DNA from: Flavobacterium sp. MC2016-06
GTDB lineage: Bacteria > Bacteroidota > Bacteroidia > Flavobacteriales > Flavobacteriaceae
Direction of reading: 5' to 3'
NCBI RefSeq assembly: GCF_009711165.2
Contig: NZ_WMID02000005.1
Coordinates: 62,001 to 126,000, forward strand
Length of the DNA stretch: 64,000 nt
The notes under the pieces are model-generated. The model was not told where the DNA came from and did no database searches. It was given only the letters and a program-made list of their open reading frames with translations. This document shows positions 7,877 through 19,836 of the stretch, one piece after another. A program made the translations under genes and the position numbers. Every line of letters begins with the position of its first letter. Positions within the stretch are counted from its first letter, which is position 1.

Positions 7877-9580
7877 ATGTTTTTAAAAAAATTAAAATTC
7901 AATTCTAATCCAGTTACAATAGCATTTTTATTGATGTTTTTAGTATGCTTTCAAGTTTCGGCTCAAAAAAAGAATACTGTAAAAAACACGAATTGGGAGC
8001 CGGCTCCTTTTGAAGTTTTAAATAGTTATAAAAAATTTAATACCACATTATACGCACATGTATTTTCTGAAAGCAGACATAATATTATTAGAATTGCACC
8101 AGAATTAAAAGGCTTAACAGGTATAGAACTTCCTTTAGAACCTTATAAAAATTTTACAAACGAACCATTAACCTTAACTTTTAATGAAGCAGTAGAGGTT
8201 TTAGTTGGAGTATTTCAGGAACCAGACAATACAGCATATCTTCCAAACAGGATTGTACGAAATGGTATTTTAGTTCTTGAAAATGGAGTTACAATTACGG
8301 GAATGCCACCTGTAAATGTTTATGCGATTGCTTATCCAAAAGGAACTCATATCATTTTTCCAAATGCCAGAGGTTTGTTTGCCATTTTAGGAGTTATAAA
8401 AATCAAGCAGCAATTAACACCAAGAAATGCAGCATATCCAGATGGAAGACTTTGGAATCCGACTTTTATAGTTGAAGGATTTTCAGATGAACAACCACTT
8501 TTTGATATTATTGGAGGAGAAAATCAGCCCATTATAGAAGATGGAATGTCGGGAACAGAAGGTAATCAAGGCGGATTTGAAGGCGGACGAGTTGTAAAAG
8601 TAGGCGATACTTATCACATGTTTCCAACCGAAAGAGCTGGAGAAAAAGGCGTTGATTATTATTACGATCGTGTAAAAACCAAAATAGGACATTGGACGAG
8701 TAAAGATGCGATTCACTGGCAAAGAGAATCAACTATTTATCAAGCAAGCGGAACATACGCTGTGACAGAAGATGATAATCCGATGAACGATCGCCGCGCG
8801 GCAATTTGGTCGTATATGCCTGTTTTTAATGAAAAAGCAAATAAATGGTATGGCTATTATTTGGCCTATACGGTGAGTAAGGAAATAGAACCAAACCATT
8901 CTTTTGGAAGAATCTGGCGTTGTGAATCAACTGTAGAAGGAATCAACGGAATTGGCGGTCCTTATAAAGATATGGGAATTATTATGGAGCCAGGTTTAGA
9001 TTCACAACCGTGGGAAGGACGTCAAGGCGTGGCTTCCTTTTTTCCGTATCAAGTGGGCGATAAATGGTTAGGGTTTTACAGCGGTGCTTATCCGTTTAAT
9101 TCTAGGGAAGATTATCCGAAGAAATCAGGAAAAGGCTGGTTTGTAGCTTTAGCCGAATCTAATAGTTTAGAAGGTCCTTGGAAAAGAATGAATAAAGGTG
9201 TTGAACCCATAAAATCAATACATCCTTTTTTTGTTGAAAATCCCATCGTGAGCCAGCTTCCAAACGGATTATATATTGCCATTTTTGATGGAGGACCAGA
9301 CGGCTGGGGACATCATTTGCCTAATATGATAGGATATTCTCTATCAAAAGACGGTTACAAATGGTCTGAAGCAAGATACTTGCCAATAGAAACAAAAGTC
9401 AATAGATGGTGGGATATTATGCGTACACCGCTTTGCCTGATTCCAGAAGGAAATGATGTTTACACCATTGTATACGCCGCAATAGATTTAAATAGAAGAT
9501 TTCACCCAATGGGAATGGTAAAAGTAAAACTGAATCCAGAGGTTATGAAATTAAGATTAGAAGAATTGAGTAAAGAATAA
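7877..9580 (+). CDS. Secreted GH43-like five-bladed beta-propeller protein
   Basis: The 567-residue product has a signal peptide (TIAFLLMFLVCFQVSAQ), an N-terminal beta domain (about 35-195) and a propeller of the GH43/GH32/GH117 type, visible as recurring short phrases: GGRVVKVGDTYHMFPTERAG, IGHWTSKDAIHWQRES, NKWYGYYLAYTV, GWFVALAESNSLEGPWKRM and NPIVSQLPNGLYIAIFDGG. The catalytic acids cannot be assigned with confidence, so no reaction is claimed; arabinose- or galactose-releasing activity would suit the locus. Starts at 7811 (GTG) and 7847 also exist, but 7811 lies inside a dispersed repeat and 7877 gives the cleanest signal peptide. Next to it is a second, lipidated propeller. Confidence 0.65.
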   Translation: MFLKKLKFNSNPVTIAFLLMFLVCFQVSAQKKNTVKNTNWEPAPFEVLNSYKKFNTTLYAHVFSESRHNIIRIAPELKGLTGIELPLEPYKNFTNEPLTLTFNEAVEVLVGVFQEPDNTAYLPNRIVRNGILVLENGVTITGMPPVNVYAIAYPKGTHIIFPNARGLFAILGVIKIKQQLTPRNAAYPDGRLWNPTFIVEGFSDEQPLFDIIGGENQPIIEDGMSGTEGNQGGFEGGRVVKVGDTYHMFPTERAGEKGVDYYYDRVKTKIGHWTSKDAIHWQRESTIYQASGTYAVTEDDNPMNDRRAAIWSYMPVFNEKANKWYGYYLAYTVSKEIEPNHSFGRIWRCESTVEGINGIGGPYKDMGIIMEPGLDSQPWEGRQGVASFFPYQVGDKWLGFYSGAYPFNSREDYPKKSGKGWFVALAESNSLEGPWKRMNKGVEPIKSIHPFFVENPIVSQLPNGLYIAIFDGGPDGWGHHLPNMIGYSLSKDGYKWSEARYLPIETKVNRWWDIMRTPLCLIPEGNDVYTIVYAAIDLNRRFHPMGMVKVKLNPEVMKLRLEELSKE

Positions 9581-9606
9581 AGAACAAAGAGAATAGAGTA
9601 TAGAAA

Positions 9607-9682
9607 CTTTGCGACTCTGCGACTTTGCGAGAGCTAAAACAAGGCTTGTAAATTAATCTCGCAAAGTCGCAGAGTCGCAGAG
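9607..9682. repeat. Inverted repeat, GACTCTGCGACTTTGCGAGA family
   Basis: Left arm at 9607-9632 and right arm at 9656-9682 are almost perfect inverted copies (core CTCTGCGACTTTGCGAGA). A related element lies at 35629-35706. Confidence 0.85.
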
Positions 9683-9729
9683 AAAAAAAACTTAGTGTCT
9701 TAGCGCCTTCGTGGCAAAAACAACATAAA

Positions 9730-10854
9730 ATGAAAATTAAATATCTAATCCTAACCATTTCAGCACTTGCAATAACAAGCTGTGCAACCAAATACAAGAA
9801 AAGAGAAATTACCGATACCGTAATGCAGGAGATTTACAACGAAGTAAAAACGCCTTATAAATACGGTTTGGTAATGGTTCCCACAGACAACTCCTATAAA
9901 ATGGATTGTCCGAGTGTATTTAGAAAAGATGGAAAATGGTTTATGACCTATTTAATTTATGACGGAAGAGGTTATGAAACTTGGCTTGCCGAAAGTGACG
10001 ATTTACTGCATTGGAAATATTTAGGAAAAGTAATGTCTTTTTCAGAAAACGAAAAACACTGGGATGTTAATCAAAAAGCAGGATATATTTCGTTACAAGA
10101 TCCAACTTGGGGAGGAAGCTACGAATGGGAAAAATACGATGACAAATATTGGATGAGTTATTTTGGAGGAGACAGCAAAGGCTACGAAGCTGGAGTGTTA
10201 TCAATCGGAATGGCGTATACAAAAGAATCACCGACAAAACCACACGAATTTCAAAGATTAGAAAATCCAGTTTTAACGCCAAAAGACAAAGACGTAAGCT
10301 GGTGGGATAATAGTACGATGTATAAAAACAGCGTTATCCGAGACAAAGATAAACTTACGGGACATAATTTTATTATGTATTACAATGCGCGTGGCGATAG
10401 TTTAAAACCTCAAAAAGGAGCAGAAAGAATTGGAATGGCAGTTTCTGATGATATGAAAACTTGGAAACGTTTTGGTAAAAATCCGGTATTAAATCACCAC
10501 AAAGGAATTACAGGCGATGCTTACATTCAAAGAATTAATGATACTTGGGTAATGTTTTATTTTGGTGCTTTCTGGACAGGTTGGGATCAAGGTGCATTTA
10601 ACCGCTTTGCTGTATCTAACGATTTAATTCATTGGAATGATTGGAAAGGCGAAAATTTAATTCAGTCATCAGAACCTTATGATGATATGTTTGCACACAA
10701 ATCTTTTGTAGTAAAATACAATGGTGTAGTGTATCATTTTTATTGCGCTGTAAATAAAGCAGAACAAAGAGGAATTGCAATTGCAACTTCTAAAGATTTA
10801 GGTAAAAGCGAAATGAATTTTGTTGCTCCGCCAGAGAAAGTGAAAAAGAAATAA
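9730..10854 (+). CDS. Lipoprotein with GH43-like beta-propeller fold
   Basis: A lipobox (ALAITSC, Cys18) makes this 374-residue protein a lipoprotein, likely on the outer membrane. Propeller repeats are clear: CPSVFRKDGKWFMTYLIYDG, TWLAESDDLLHWKYLGKVM, DPTWGGSYEWEKYDDKYWMSYFGG, GMAVSDDMKTWKRFG, GDAYIQRINDTWVMFYFGAFW and RFAVSNDLIHWNDW. The W-x-K/D spacing with a following strand is typical of GH43, GH32 and GH130-like enzymes. Candidate acidic residues are the Asp in KMDCPS and in GITGDAYI, but the catalytic set is not certain. It follows another propeller and precedes the GH2 enzyme, so a role on arabinose- or galactose-containing side chains is plausible. Confidence 0.65.
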   Translation: MKIKYLILTISALAITSCATKYKKREITDTVMQEIYNEVKTPYKYGLVMVPTDNSYKMDCPSVFRKDGKWFMTYLIYDGRGYETWLAESDDLLHWKYLGKVMSFSENEKHWDVNQKAGYISLQDPTWGGSYEWEKYDDKYWMSYFGGDSKGYEAGVLSIGMAYTKESPTKPHEFQRLENPVLTPKDKDVSWWDNSTMYKNSVIRDKDKLTGHNFIMYYNARGDSLKPQKGAERIGMAVSDDMKTWKRFGKNPVLNHHKGITGDAYIQRINDTWVMFYFGAFWTGWDQGAFNRFAVSNDLIHWNDWKGENLIQSSEPYDDMFAHKSFVVKYNGVVYHFYCAVNKAEQRGIAIATSKDLGKSEMNFVAPPEKVKKK

Positions 10855-10867
10855 GAATTACGATTGC

Positions 10868-10900
10868 AGACCTGACAGGTTTTTAAAACCTGTCAGGTCT
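10868..10900. repeat. Perfect 33-bp palindrome (16-1-16)
   Basis: AGACCTGACAGGTTTT, one T, then its exact complement. A near-identical copy lies at 57104-57136, and the unrelated sequence at 26762-26794 has the same 16-1-16 plan. Confidence 0.95.
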
Positions 10901-10905
10901 AATAA

Positions 10906-14220
<3,315 letters not shown>

Positions 14221-14228
14221 GTTATTAT

Positions 14229-14255
14229 CCTAACAGGTTTCCAAAACCTGTTAGG
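14229..14255. repeat. Hairpin CCTAACAGGTTT-CCA-AAACCTGTTAGG
   Basis: Perfect 12-bp stem with a 3-base loop. Copies occur at 38393-38419, 38477-38503 and (variant) 45069-45095. It is 9 bases after the GH2 stop codon. Confidence 0.9.
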
Positions 14256-14276
14256 TATTTTAGTTTAAGATACAGT

Positions 14277-14520
14277 TTGTCATTTCGAGGAACGAGAAAT
14301 CTCCACGAGTAGCTCCGCAATCGAAAGCAGACAAACTCAGCGGAGTTTCTTACGGAGATTTCTCCTCCGTCGAAATGACAAGATTGCGGAGAATAAAGAA
14401 TAAAAGTAAGTACTATTTTGTCATTTCGAGGAACGAGAAATCGCACTAGATATTCGACAAAGATTGAAGATTTAGTTAGCGGAGTTTCGAGTGTGATTTC
14501 TCGTTCCTCGAAATGATAAG
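14277..14520. repeat. Two adjacent copies of the TTGTCATTTCGA palindrome family
   Basis: Copy one spans 14277-14382 and copy two 14417-14520. Outer arms read TTTGTCATTTCGAGGAACGA inward and return inverted at the far end; in copy one the right arm has the variant core ACGGAGG while the left has AGGAACG. Together they fill most of the 14221-14651 gap, which holds no gene. Confidence 0.9.
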
Positions 14521-14540
14521 ATGACGAGATAAAAAAATAA

Positions 14541-14610
14541 TCTCGCAAAATCTGCTAAATCTGCGTGAGTAAATTTTCACGCAGATTTAGCAGATCAAGC
14601 AGATTTTTTA
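14541..14610. repeat. Inverted repeat, ATCTGCTAAATCTGCGTGA family
   Basis: Left arm 14549-14568 and right arm 14577-14595 are exact inverted copies, followed by an extra CAAGCAGAT unit. Same family as 46101-46147. Confidence 0.9.
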
Positions 14611-14651
14611 GAATAATAATAAAATCCAATATAGGATAAATAACAACAATA

Positions 14652-17600
14652 ATGTTAAACAAAAAGTACCTCTTTTTTATACTACTTCTTGCGGGATTTG
14701 TTTCCGCACAGGAAACCCATAAAAAAGAAAATACCTTTTTTCAGCCCACAATAGAATCCTCAAGACCTTGGGTATATTGGTATTGGATGCAGAGTGCTTA
14801 TTCTAAAGAAGGCATCACAGCAGATTTAGAAGCGATGAAACAAGCTGGAATTGGCGGTGCTTATTTAATGACGATTAAAGGACCAGCAAATCCACCGTTG
14901 ATAAATCCTCCTGTTTTACAATTAAGTCCAGAATTTTGGCAGTTGGTGCTTTGGGCATTGACCGAAGCAGATCGTTTGGGTGTGAAAATTGCATTTCATC
15001 CAGCCGATGGTTTTGCTGTTGCGGGCGGGCCTTGGATCACGCCAGAAATTTCCATGCAGAAAGTAGTTTGGCAAGATCTTACATTTAACGGAAAAGAAGC
15101 TAAAAACCTAACTTTACCAGTTCCAAATCATTATAAAGACTATTATAAAGACATTGCAGTTTTTGCAATTCCGCTAAAAGAAGCGAATGTAACTTCATAT
15201 AAAAAGCAGCCCAAAATTACATCAACTTTAGGCGATTTTGATGCTTCATTTTTGAGTGATTCGAAGAAAGACGATCAATTTCGATTAAAAGAAAAAGGGT
15301 GGATTCAATATGAATTTGAGCAACCTTTTTTATGTAAATCAATTCAGATAGAAACCAAAGGAAATAATTACCAAGCACATCGATTAATTGTTGAAGTAAG
15401 TGATGACGGTAAAAACTTTAAAAGTTTAGGAAGATTAACAACGCCGCGACAAGGCTGGCAGGATACTGACGCCTTTTATACACATAGTTTGGTGCCGACA
15501 AAAGCAAAATATTTCAGATTTGTTTACGATCCAGCAGGAACTGAACCTGGCGCAGAAGACTTAGATCCAGCAAAATGGAATCAAGGTTTAAAAGTTTCTA
15601 AAATCATTTTATCAAACGAAACTTTGATTGATAATTACCAAGGAAAATCGGGAGCGATTTGGAGATTGAGTCCACAAGTTACTGATGCAGCAATTGGAAA
15701 AACGGATTGTGTAGAACAATCAAAAATGATTAATATTTCGAAGTTTGTAGATGCTAAAGGCGTTTTAAACTGGAAAGCTCCATCAATTGCAATGTGGCGA
15801 ATTATTCGTTTTGGATATACTTCTACAGGTCATGAAAATGCAACTGCGGGTGCAGGAAGAGGATTAGAAGTTGATAAATTTAGTGCTGATGCCGTTCGCT
15901 TTCAACTCGATCATTGGTTTGGTGAAATGCTCAGAACAGCAGGTCCAGAATTAGCTTCAAAAGTGGTAAAAATTCTGCACATAGACAGCTGGGAATGTGG
16001 CAGTCAGAATTGGTCCCCTGTTTTTAGAGACGAATTCAAAAAACGCAGAGGTTATGATATTGTCGATTTCCTTCCGGTTATGGCTGGAATTCCTGTAAAT
16101 ACTATTGAGAATTCTGAGAAAATTTTATACGATGTTAGAAAGACAATTTCAGAATTAGTTGCCGATAATTTTTTTGCGACTTTGGCCGATGAAGCTAAAA
16201 AAGCAAATGTAAAATTCAGCTCAGAAAATGTTGCACCAACGATGATGAGCGACGGACTTTTACATTTTAAACACATCGATTATCCGAGTGGAGAATTTTG
16301 GCTAAAAAGCCCAACACACGACAAACCAAACGATATGCTCGATGCCATTTCTGGCGGACATATTTATGGAAAAGATATTATTCAGGCAGAAGCTTTTACG
16401 GAGTTAAAAATGGATTGGGACGAACATCCCGGAAATCTTAAAACTTTAGCAGACAGAAATTACGCAATAGGAATTAACCGATTTTTCTATCACGTTTTTG
16501 TACATAATCCGTGGACAGACAGGAAACCCGGAATGACTTTAGACGGCGTTGGTTCTTATTTTCAAAGAGATCAAACGTGGTGGAAACCCGGAAAAGCTTG
16601 GGTCGATTATTGCCAGAGAGTGCAGTTTCAATTGCAAAAAGGAAAACCAGTTATTGATCTGGCTGTTTTTATTGGTGAAGATTTGCCGTCGCGTTCGGTT
16701 CTTCCAGATCGATTAGTGCCTTTTATTCCGAATGTTTTTGGAGCGGCAAGAATAGCAAGCGAGAAAATCAGATTAGAAAATGAAGGACAGCCGAGTTTAA
16801 GAGCTCCAAAAGAAGTAACGTCTTCAAAAAATAGTACCGATTTATCGCAATGGGTAAACGCAATGAACGGTTATCAATATGATTCTTTTAATGCTGATGT
16901 TTTAATCAACCGCGCTAAAGTAGAAAACGGAAAAATTTCTTTTGGAGGCAGAATTGAATACGGAGCTTTATTATTTCCGGGAAGTCATAAAATGGCACCT
17001 AATAAAATGATTTCTTTGGCTTCCGCCGAAAAAATATTGGAGTTGCTAAAAGAGGGAGGAACTATTTTTATTGATGAAAAACCAAATTTACAACCCGGAA
17101 TTCAATCAGAAGCAGATCAAAAGAAATGGCAGATTGTTGTTGATGAAATCTGGAATAATGCAGCAAATGCTTCTTCATGGAAAATAGGAAAAGGAACGGT
17201 TATTAAGCTTCCCTATTTAGGAAATGACTTTGCTTCAATTGGAATTACGCAAGATGTTTATTTTCCGAATTTAAATAGAGCCGAATCTGAAACAATTGCT
17301 TGGACACACCGCAAAACCGACACGGAAGATCTTTATTTTATTTCAAATCAAAAAGAAGAAAAAAGAACTTTCGAAGCTTCGTTTAGAGTTTCTGGAAAAA
17401 TACCAGAATGGTACAATCCTGTAACGGATAAAACGACTGTTTTGCAAAATTGGAAACAAGAAAACGGACGCACGATTGTCACTATTTCATTGGTAGAAAA
17501 TGAATCGGGTTTTGTGATTTTTAAAAATAATACAGAAATGAAATCTGTATCGGGAATAGACTCACAATTTGAAACCATTCAGACATTAGATGAAAAATGG

Positions 17601-18053
17601 GAATTGCAATTTGATCCTGAATTTCACGGACCAAAAGAAGTGATTAAAACCAATGTTCTTTTTGATTGGAGTACTTCGGCAAATGATCAAATTAAATATT
17701 ATTCGGGAACAGTTTCGTATCAAAAAGAATTGATTTGGAAAGGAAATACTAAAGATCAAATCTGGCTGGATTTAGGAACAATTGCTAATATCGCCGAAGT
17801 GAGTATCAATGGAAAAGACTGTGGTACAATTTGGACATTTCCGTACAGAACTAATATTTCGGATGCATTACAAAAAGGGAAAAATACCATCATTATAAAA
17901 GTAACCAATACTTGGGCAAACCGATTAATGGGCGATCAAAAACTTCCAAAAGAAGAACGATTGACTTGGACAACGGCACCTTTTAGATTGGATGGAGAGC
18001 CTTTATTGAAAGCTGGATTATTGGGACCAATTACGATTGTGAAAGAGAAATAA
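14652..18053 (+). CDS. Alpha-L-rhamnosidase, GH106 family
   Basis: The 1133-residue secreted enzyme (signal peptide FILLLAGFVSAQ) opens its barrel with PWVYWYWMQSAYSKEGITAD and GGAYLMTIKGPA, phrases typical of GH106. Further family motifs are IAFHPADGFAVAGGPWITPE, HIDSWECGSQNWSPVF, AEAFTELKMDWDEHPGN and GINRFFYHVFVHNPW. A galactose-binding-like domain lies at about 195-330, and the C-terminal part (DLGTIANIAEVSINGKDCG, FPYRTNISDAL) forms a beta-sandwich. GH106 enzymes cleave alpha-1,2 and similar rhamnosyl bonds; the best-studied Bacteroides thetaiotaomicron member acts on RG-II. Its presence together with three GH78 enzymes implies several distinct rhamnosyl linkages in the substrate. Confidence 0.9.
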   Translation: MLNKKYLFFILLLAGFVSAQETHKKENTFFQPTIESSRPWVYWYWMQSAYSKEGITADLEAMKQAGIGGAYLMTIKGPANPPLINPPVLQLSPEFWQLVLWALTEADRLGVKIAFHPADGFAVAGGPWITPEISMQKVVWQDLTFNGKEAKNLTLPVPNHYKDYYKDIAVFAIPLKEANVTSYKKQPKITSTLGDFDASFLSDSKKDDQFRLKEKGWIQYEFEQPFLCKSIQIETKGNNYQAHRLIVEVSDDGKNFKSLGRLTTPRQGWQDTDAFYTHSLVPTKAKYFRFVYDPAGTEPGAEDLDPAKWNQGLKVSKIILSNETLIDNYQGKSGAIWRLSPQVTDAAIGKTDCVEQSKMINISKFVDAKGVLNWKAPSIAMWRIIRFGYTSTGHENATAGAGRGLEVDKFSADAVRFQLDHWFGEMLRTAGPELASKVVKILHIDSWECGSQNWSPVFRDEFKKRRGYDIVDFLPVMAGIPVNTIENSEKILYDVRKTISELVADNFFATLADEAKKANVKFSSENVAPTMMSDGLLHFKHIDYPSGEFWLKSPTHDKPNDMLDAISGGHIYGKDIIQAEAFTELKMDWDEHPGNLKTLADRNYAIGINRFFYHVFVHNPWTDRKPGMTLDGVGSYFQRDQTWWKPGKAWVDYCQRVQFQLQKGKPVIDLAVFIGEDLPSRSVLPDRLVPFIPNVFGAARIASEKIRLENEGQPSLRAPKEVTSSKNSTDLSQWVNAMNGYQYDSFNADVLINRAKVENGKISFGGRIEYGALLFPGSHKMAPNKMISLASAEKILELLKEGGTIFIDEKPNLQPGIQSEADQKKWQIVVDEIWNNAANASSWKIGKGTVIKLPYLGNDFASIGITQDVYFPNLNRAESETIAWTHRKTDTEDLYFISNQKEEKRTFEASFRVSGKIPEWYNPVTDKTTVLQNWKQENGRTIVTISLVENESGFVIFKNNTEMKSVSGIDSQFETIQTLDEKWELQFDPEFHGPKEVIKTNVLFDWSTSANDQIKYYSGTVSYQKELIWKGNTKDQIWLDLGTIANIAEVSINGKDCGTIWTFPYRTNISDALQKGKNTIIIKVTNTWANRLMGDQKLPKEERLTWTTAPFRLDGEPLLKAGLLGPITIVKEK

Positions 18054-18073
18054 GATGTTTGCTAATAAAATAT

Positions 18074-18217
18074 AGACCGCTCCGATGGAGCTTATTTTGA
18101 TATAATTTTTTTCTAGAAACATATCGTCCCTCTGGAACTAAAAAAAACTCCTTTAGGAGTTAACTGTTTGTAGAAAAAGGATTTTTTTTAGATTGTTAAA
18201 GCTCCAGAGGAGCGACC
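18074..18217. repeat. Inverted repeat, GCTCCGATGGAGC / GCTCCAGAGGAGC family
   Basis: Left arm GACCGCTCCGATGGAGCTT (near 18075) is an imperfect inverted copy of the right arm AAGCTCCAGAGGAGCGACC (near 18199). Each arm folds on itself and a small ACTCCTTTAGGAGT hairpin lies between. Confidence 0.75.
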
Positions 18218-18251
18218 TGTTTTGAATAAAATAATTAAAGAATACATATAA

Positions 18252-19685
18252 ATGACAAATTTTAAACACATTTTTTTCGCCATTATATTGTTTTTAACAA
18301 GCTTACAAATCAATGCAAAAATCAAATTGCCAGCTTTGTTCTCGGACAATATGATGTTGCAGCAAAAGTCGAATGCGCCAATGTGGGGCTGGGCAGAGAT
18401 GAATGCAAATCTTACCATAAAAACGTCATGGAATGCTAAAATCTACAAAGTGAAAGCCGATAATCTAGGTAAATGGAATGTTGCTTTACAAACGCCTGCT
18501 GCTGGCGGTCCGTTTACAATTGAAGTAACAGAAGGAACAGAAAAAGTAATAGTAAAAAATATACTGATCGGCGAAGTTTGGTTGTGTTCAGGACAATCGA
18601 ATATGGAAATGCCGTTGAAAGGATTTCAAGGACAACCTGTTACAAATGGAAATGAAATCATTGTAAGATCAACCAATAAAAACATTCGTTTAATTACGAT
18701 TCCGAGAGCGACAGTTTTAGCACCTTTAGATGATTTTGAAGGAAAATGGGAAGTAGCTTCACCAAAATCTACGGCCAATTTTAGCGCTACAGCCTGGTAT
18801 TTTGGATCGCTTTTACAAGAAGTTTTAGATGTTCCAGTTGGATTAATTCACGTTTCTTATGGCGGTTCTAGCATGGAAGCTTGGATGAATCAGGAAATGT
18901 TGAAAGATTTTACAAGCGCTAAAATTCCAACTACAAAAGAAGAATTAGCAAAAGACCCAAATCGCGTTCCGACAACTTTGTTTAACGGAATGCTTTCGCC
19001 TGTTATTGGTTACGGAATTAAAGGCTGTATTTGGTATCAAGGCGAATCTAATTACGAAAGAGCTTCTGAATACAAAGACTTAATGAAGAAAATGGTAAGC
19101 AGTTGGAGAGGTTTATGGAAACAGGGTGATTTCCCATTTTACTACGCTCAGATTGCACCATTTAATTACGCGCAATTTCACCCAAAAGATTATTTAGAAA
19201 AATACAATTCGGCTTACACGAGAGAAGCGCAGTTGAAAGCTTCTAAAGAAATTCCGAATTCGGCAATGGCAGTTTTAATGGATGTTGGTGAAGAAAATAA
19301 CATTCACCCGATGGATAAAGAAAAAGGTGGAAATCGTTTGGCTTTTCAAGCTCTGGCAAGAACTTACGGAATTGAAGGTTTTGAGTTCGAAAGCCCAAAA
19401 TATAAAAGCATGGAAATAAAAGACGGTTCTGTAACGGTTTCTTTTGATGACGTGGCAAACGGAATTACATCTTACGATAAAGAAGTTACAGGTTTTGAAT
19501 TGGCGGGAGAAGACAAAGTTTTTTATCCAGCGAAGACTGTTGTACGCAGAAAATCAGTGGTTTTAACTTCAGATAAAGTTGCTAAACCAGTTGCAGTTCG
19601 TTATTTATTTAAAGATTTTGCAAAAGCGGAACTTTTTAGTGGGGGAGGTTTGCCAGTTTCTTCTTTTAGAACCGATGAATGGTAG
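18252..19685 (+). CDS. Sialate O-acetylesterase-like (SASA/SGNH) carbohydrate esterase
   Basis: The 477-residue protein has a signal peptide (ILFLTSLQINA), an N-terminal beta domain (about 22-100) and a SASA-type SGNH hydrolase domain. CSGQSNMEMPL contains the candidate nucleophile Ser116; HVSYGGSSMEAWM and IWYQGESNYERASEY are the blocks for the oxyanion Gly/Asn and further active-site residues; DVGEENNIHPMDKEKGGNRLA supplies the C-terminal Asp-His region. Such enzymes remove O-acetyl groups from sugars; within this locus acetylated rhamnogalacturonan is a more likely substrate than sialic acid. A second SGNH partner is not present nearby. Confidence 0.85.
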   Translation: MTNFKHIFFAIILFLTSLQINAKIKLPALFSDNMMLQQKSNAPMWGWAEMNANLTIKTSWNAKIYKVKADNLGKWNVALQTPAAGGPFTIEVTEGTEKVIVKNILIGEVWLCSGQSNMEMPLKGFQGQPVTNGNEIIVRSTNKNIRLITIPRATVLAPLDDFEGKWEVASPKSTANFSATAWYFGSLLQEVLDVPVGLIHVSYGGSSMEAWMNQEMLKDFTSAKIPTTKEELAKDPNRVPTTLFNGMLSPVIGYGIKGCIWYQGESNYERASEYKDLMKKMVSSWRGLWKQGDFPFYYAQIAPFNYAQFHPKDYLEKYNSAYTREAQLKASKEIPNSAMAVLMDVGEENNIHPMDKEKGGNRLAFQALARTYGIEGFEFESPKYKSMEIKDGSVTVSFDDVANGITSYDKEVTGFELAGEDKVFYPAKTVVRRKSVVLTSDKVAKPVAVRYLFKDFAKAELFSGGGLPVSSFRTDEW

Positions 19686-19736
19686 GTTTTGGAGTTATGA
19701 GTTATAAATTATAAATTATAAGTCGGCTTGTCATTC

Positions 19737-19829
19737 CTGCAAGGTTTCCAAAACCTTGTAGGTATGTTGTTGGGATACTTAATGAAATGGTTAATTAAAT
19801 ACCTACAAGGTTTTGGAAACTTTACAGGA
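19737..19829. repeat. Paired hairpins of the CAAGGTTTCCAAAACCTTG type
   Basis: CCTGCAAGGTTTCCAAAACC continuing TTGTAGG (19737-19762) and its inverted copy with loop reversed (19800-19829) flank about 40 bases. The right copy ends 7 bases before the next start codon. Confidence 0.85.
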
Positions 19830-19836
19830 GAGAAAA

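Noticed and set aside
14225..14548. 107-codon minus-strand frame
   Set aside because: Encoded entirely by tandem palindromic repeats; the translation is repetitive (FEEREI, RFLVPRNDK) as expected from repeat DNA.
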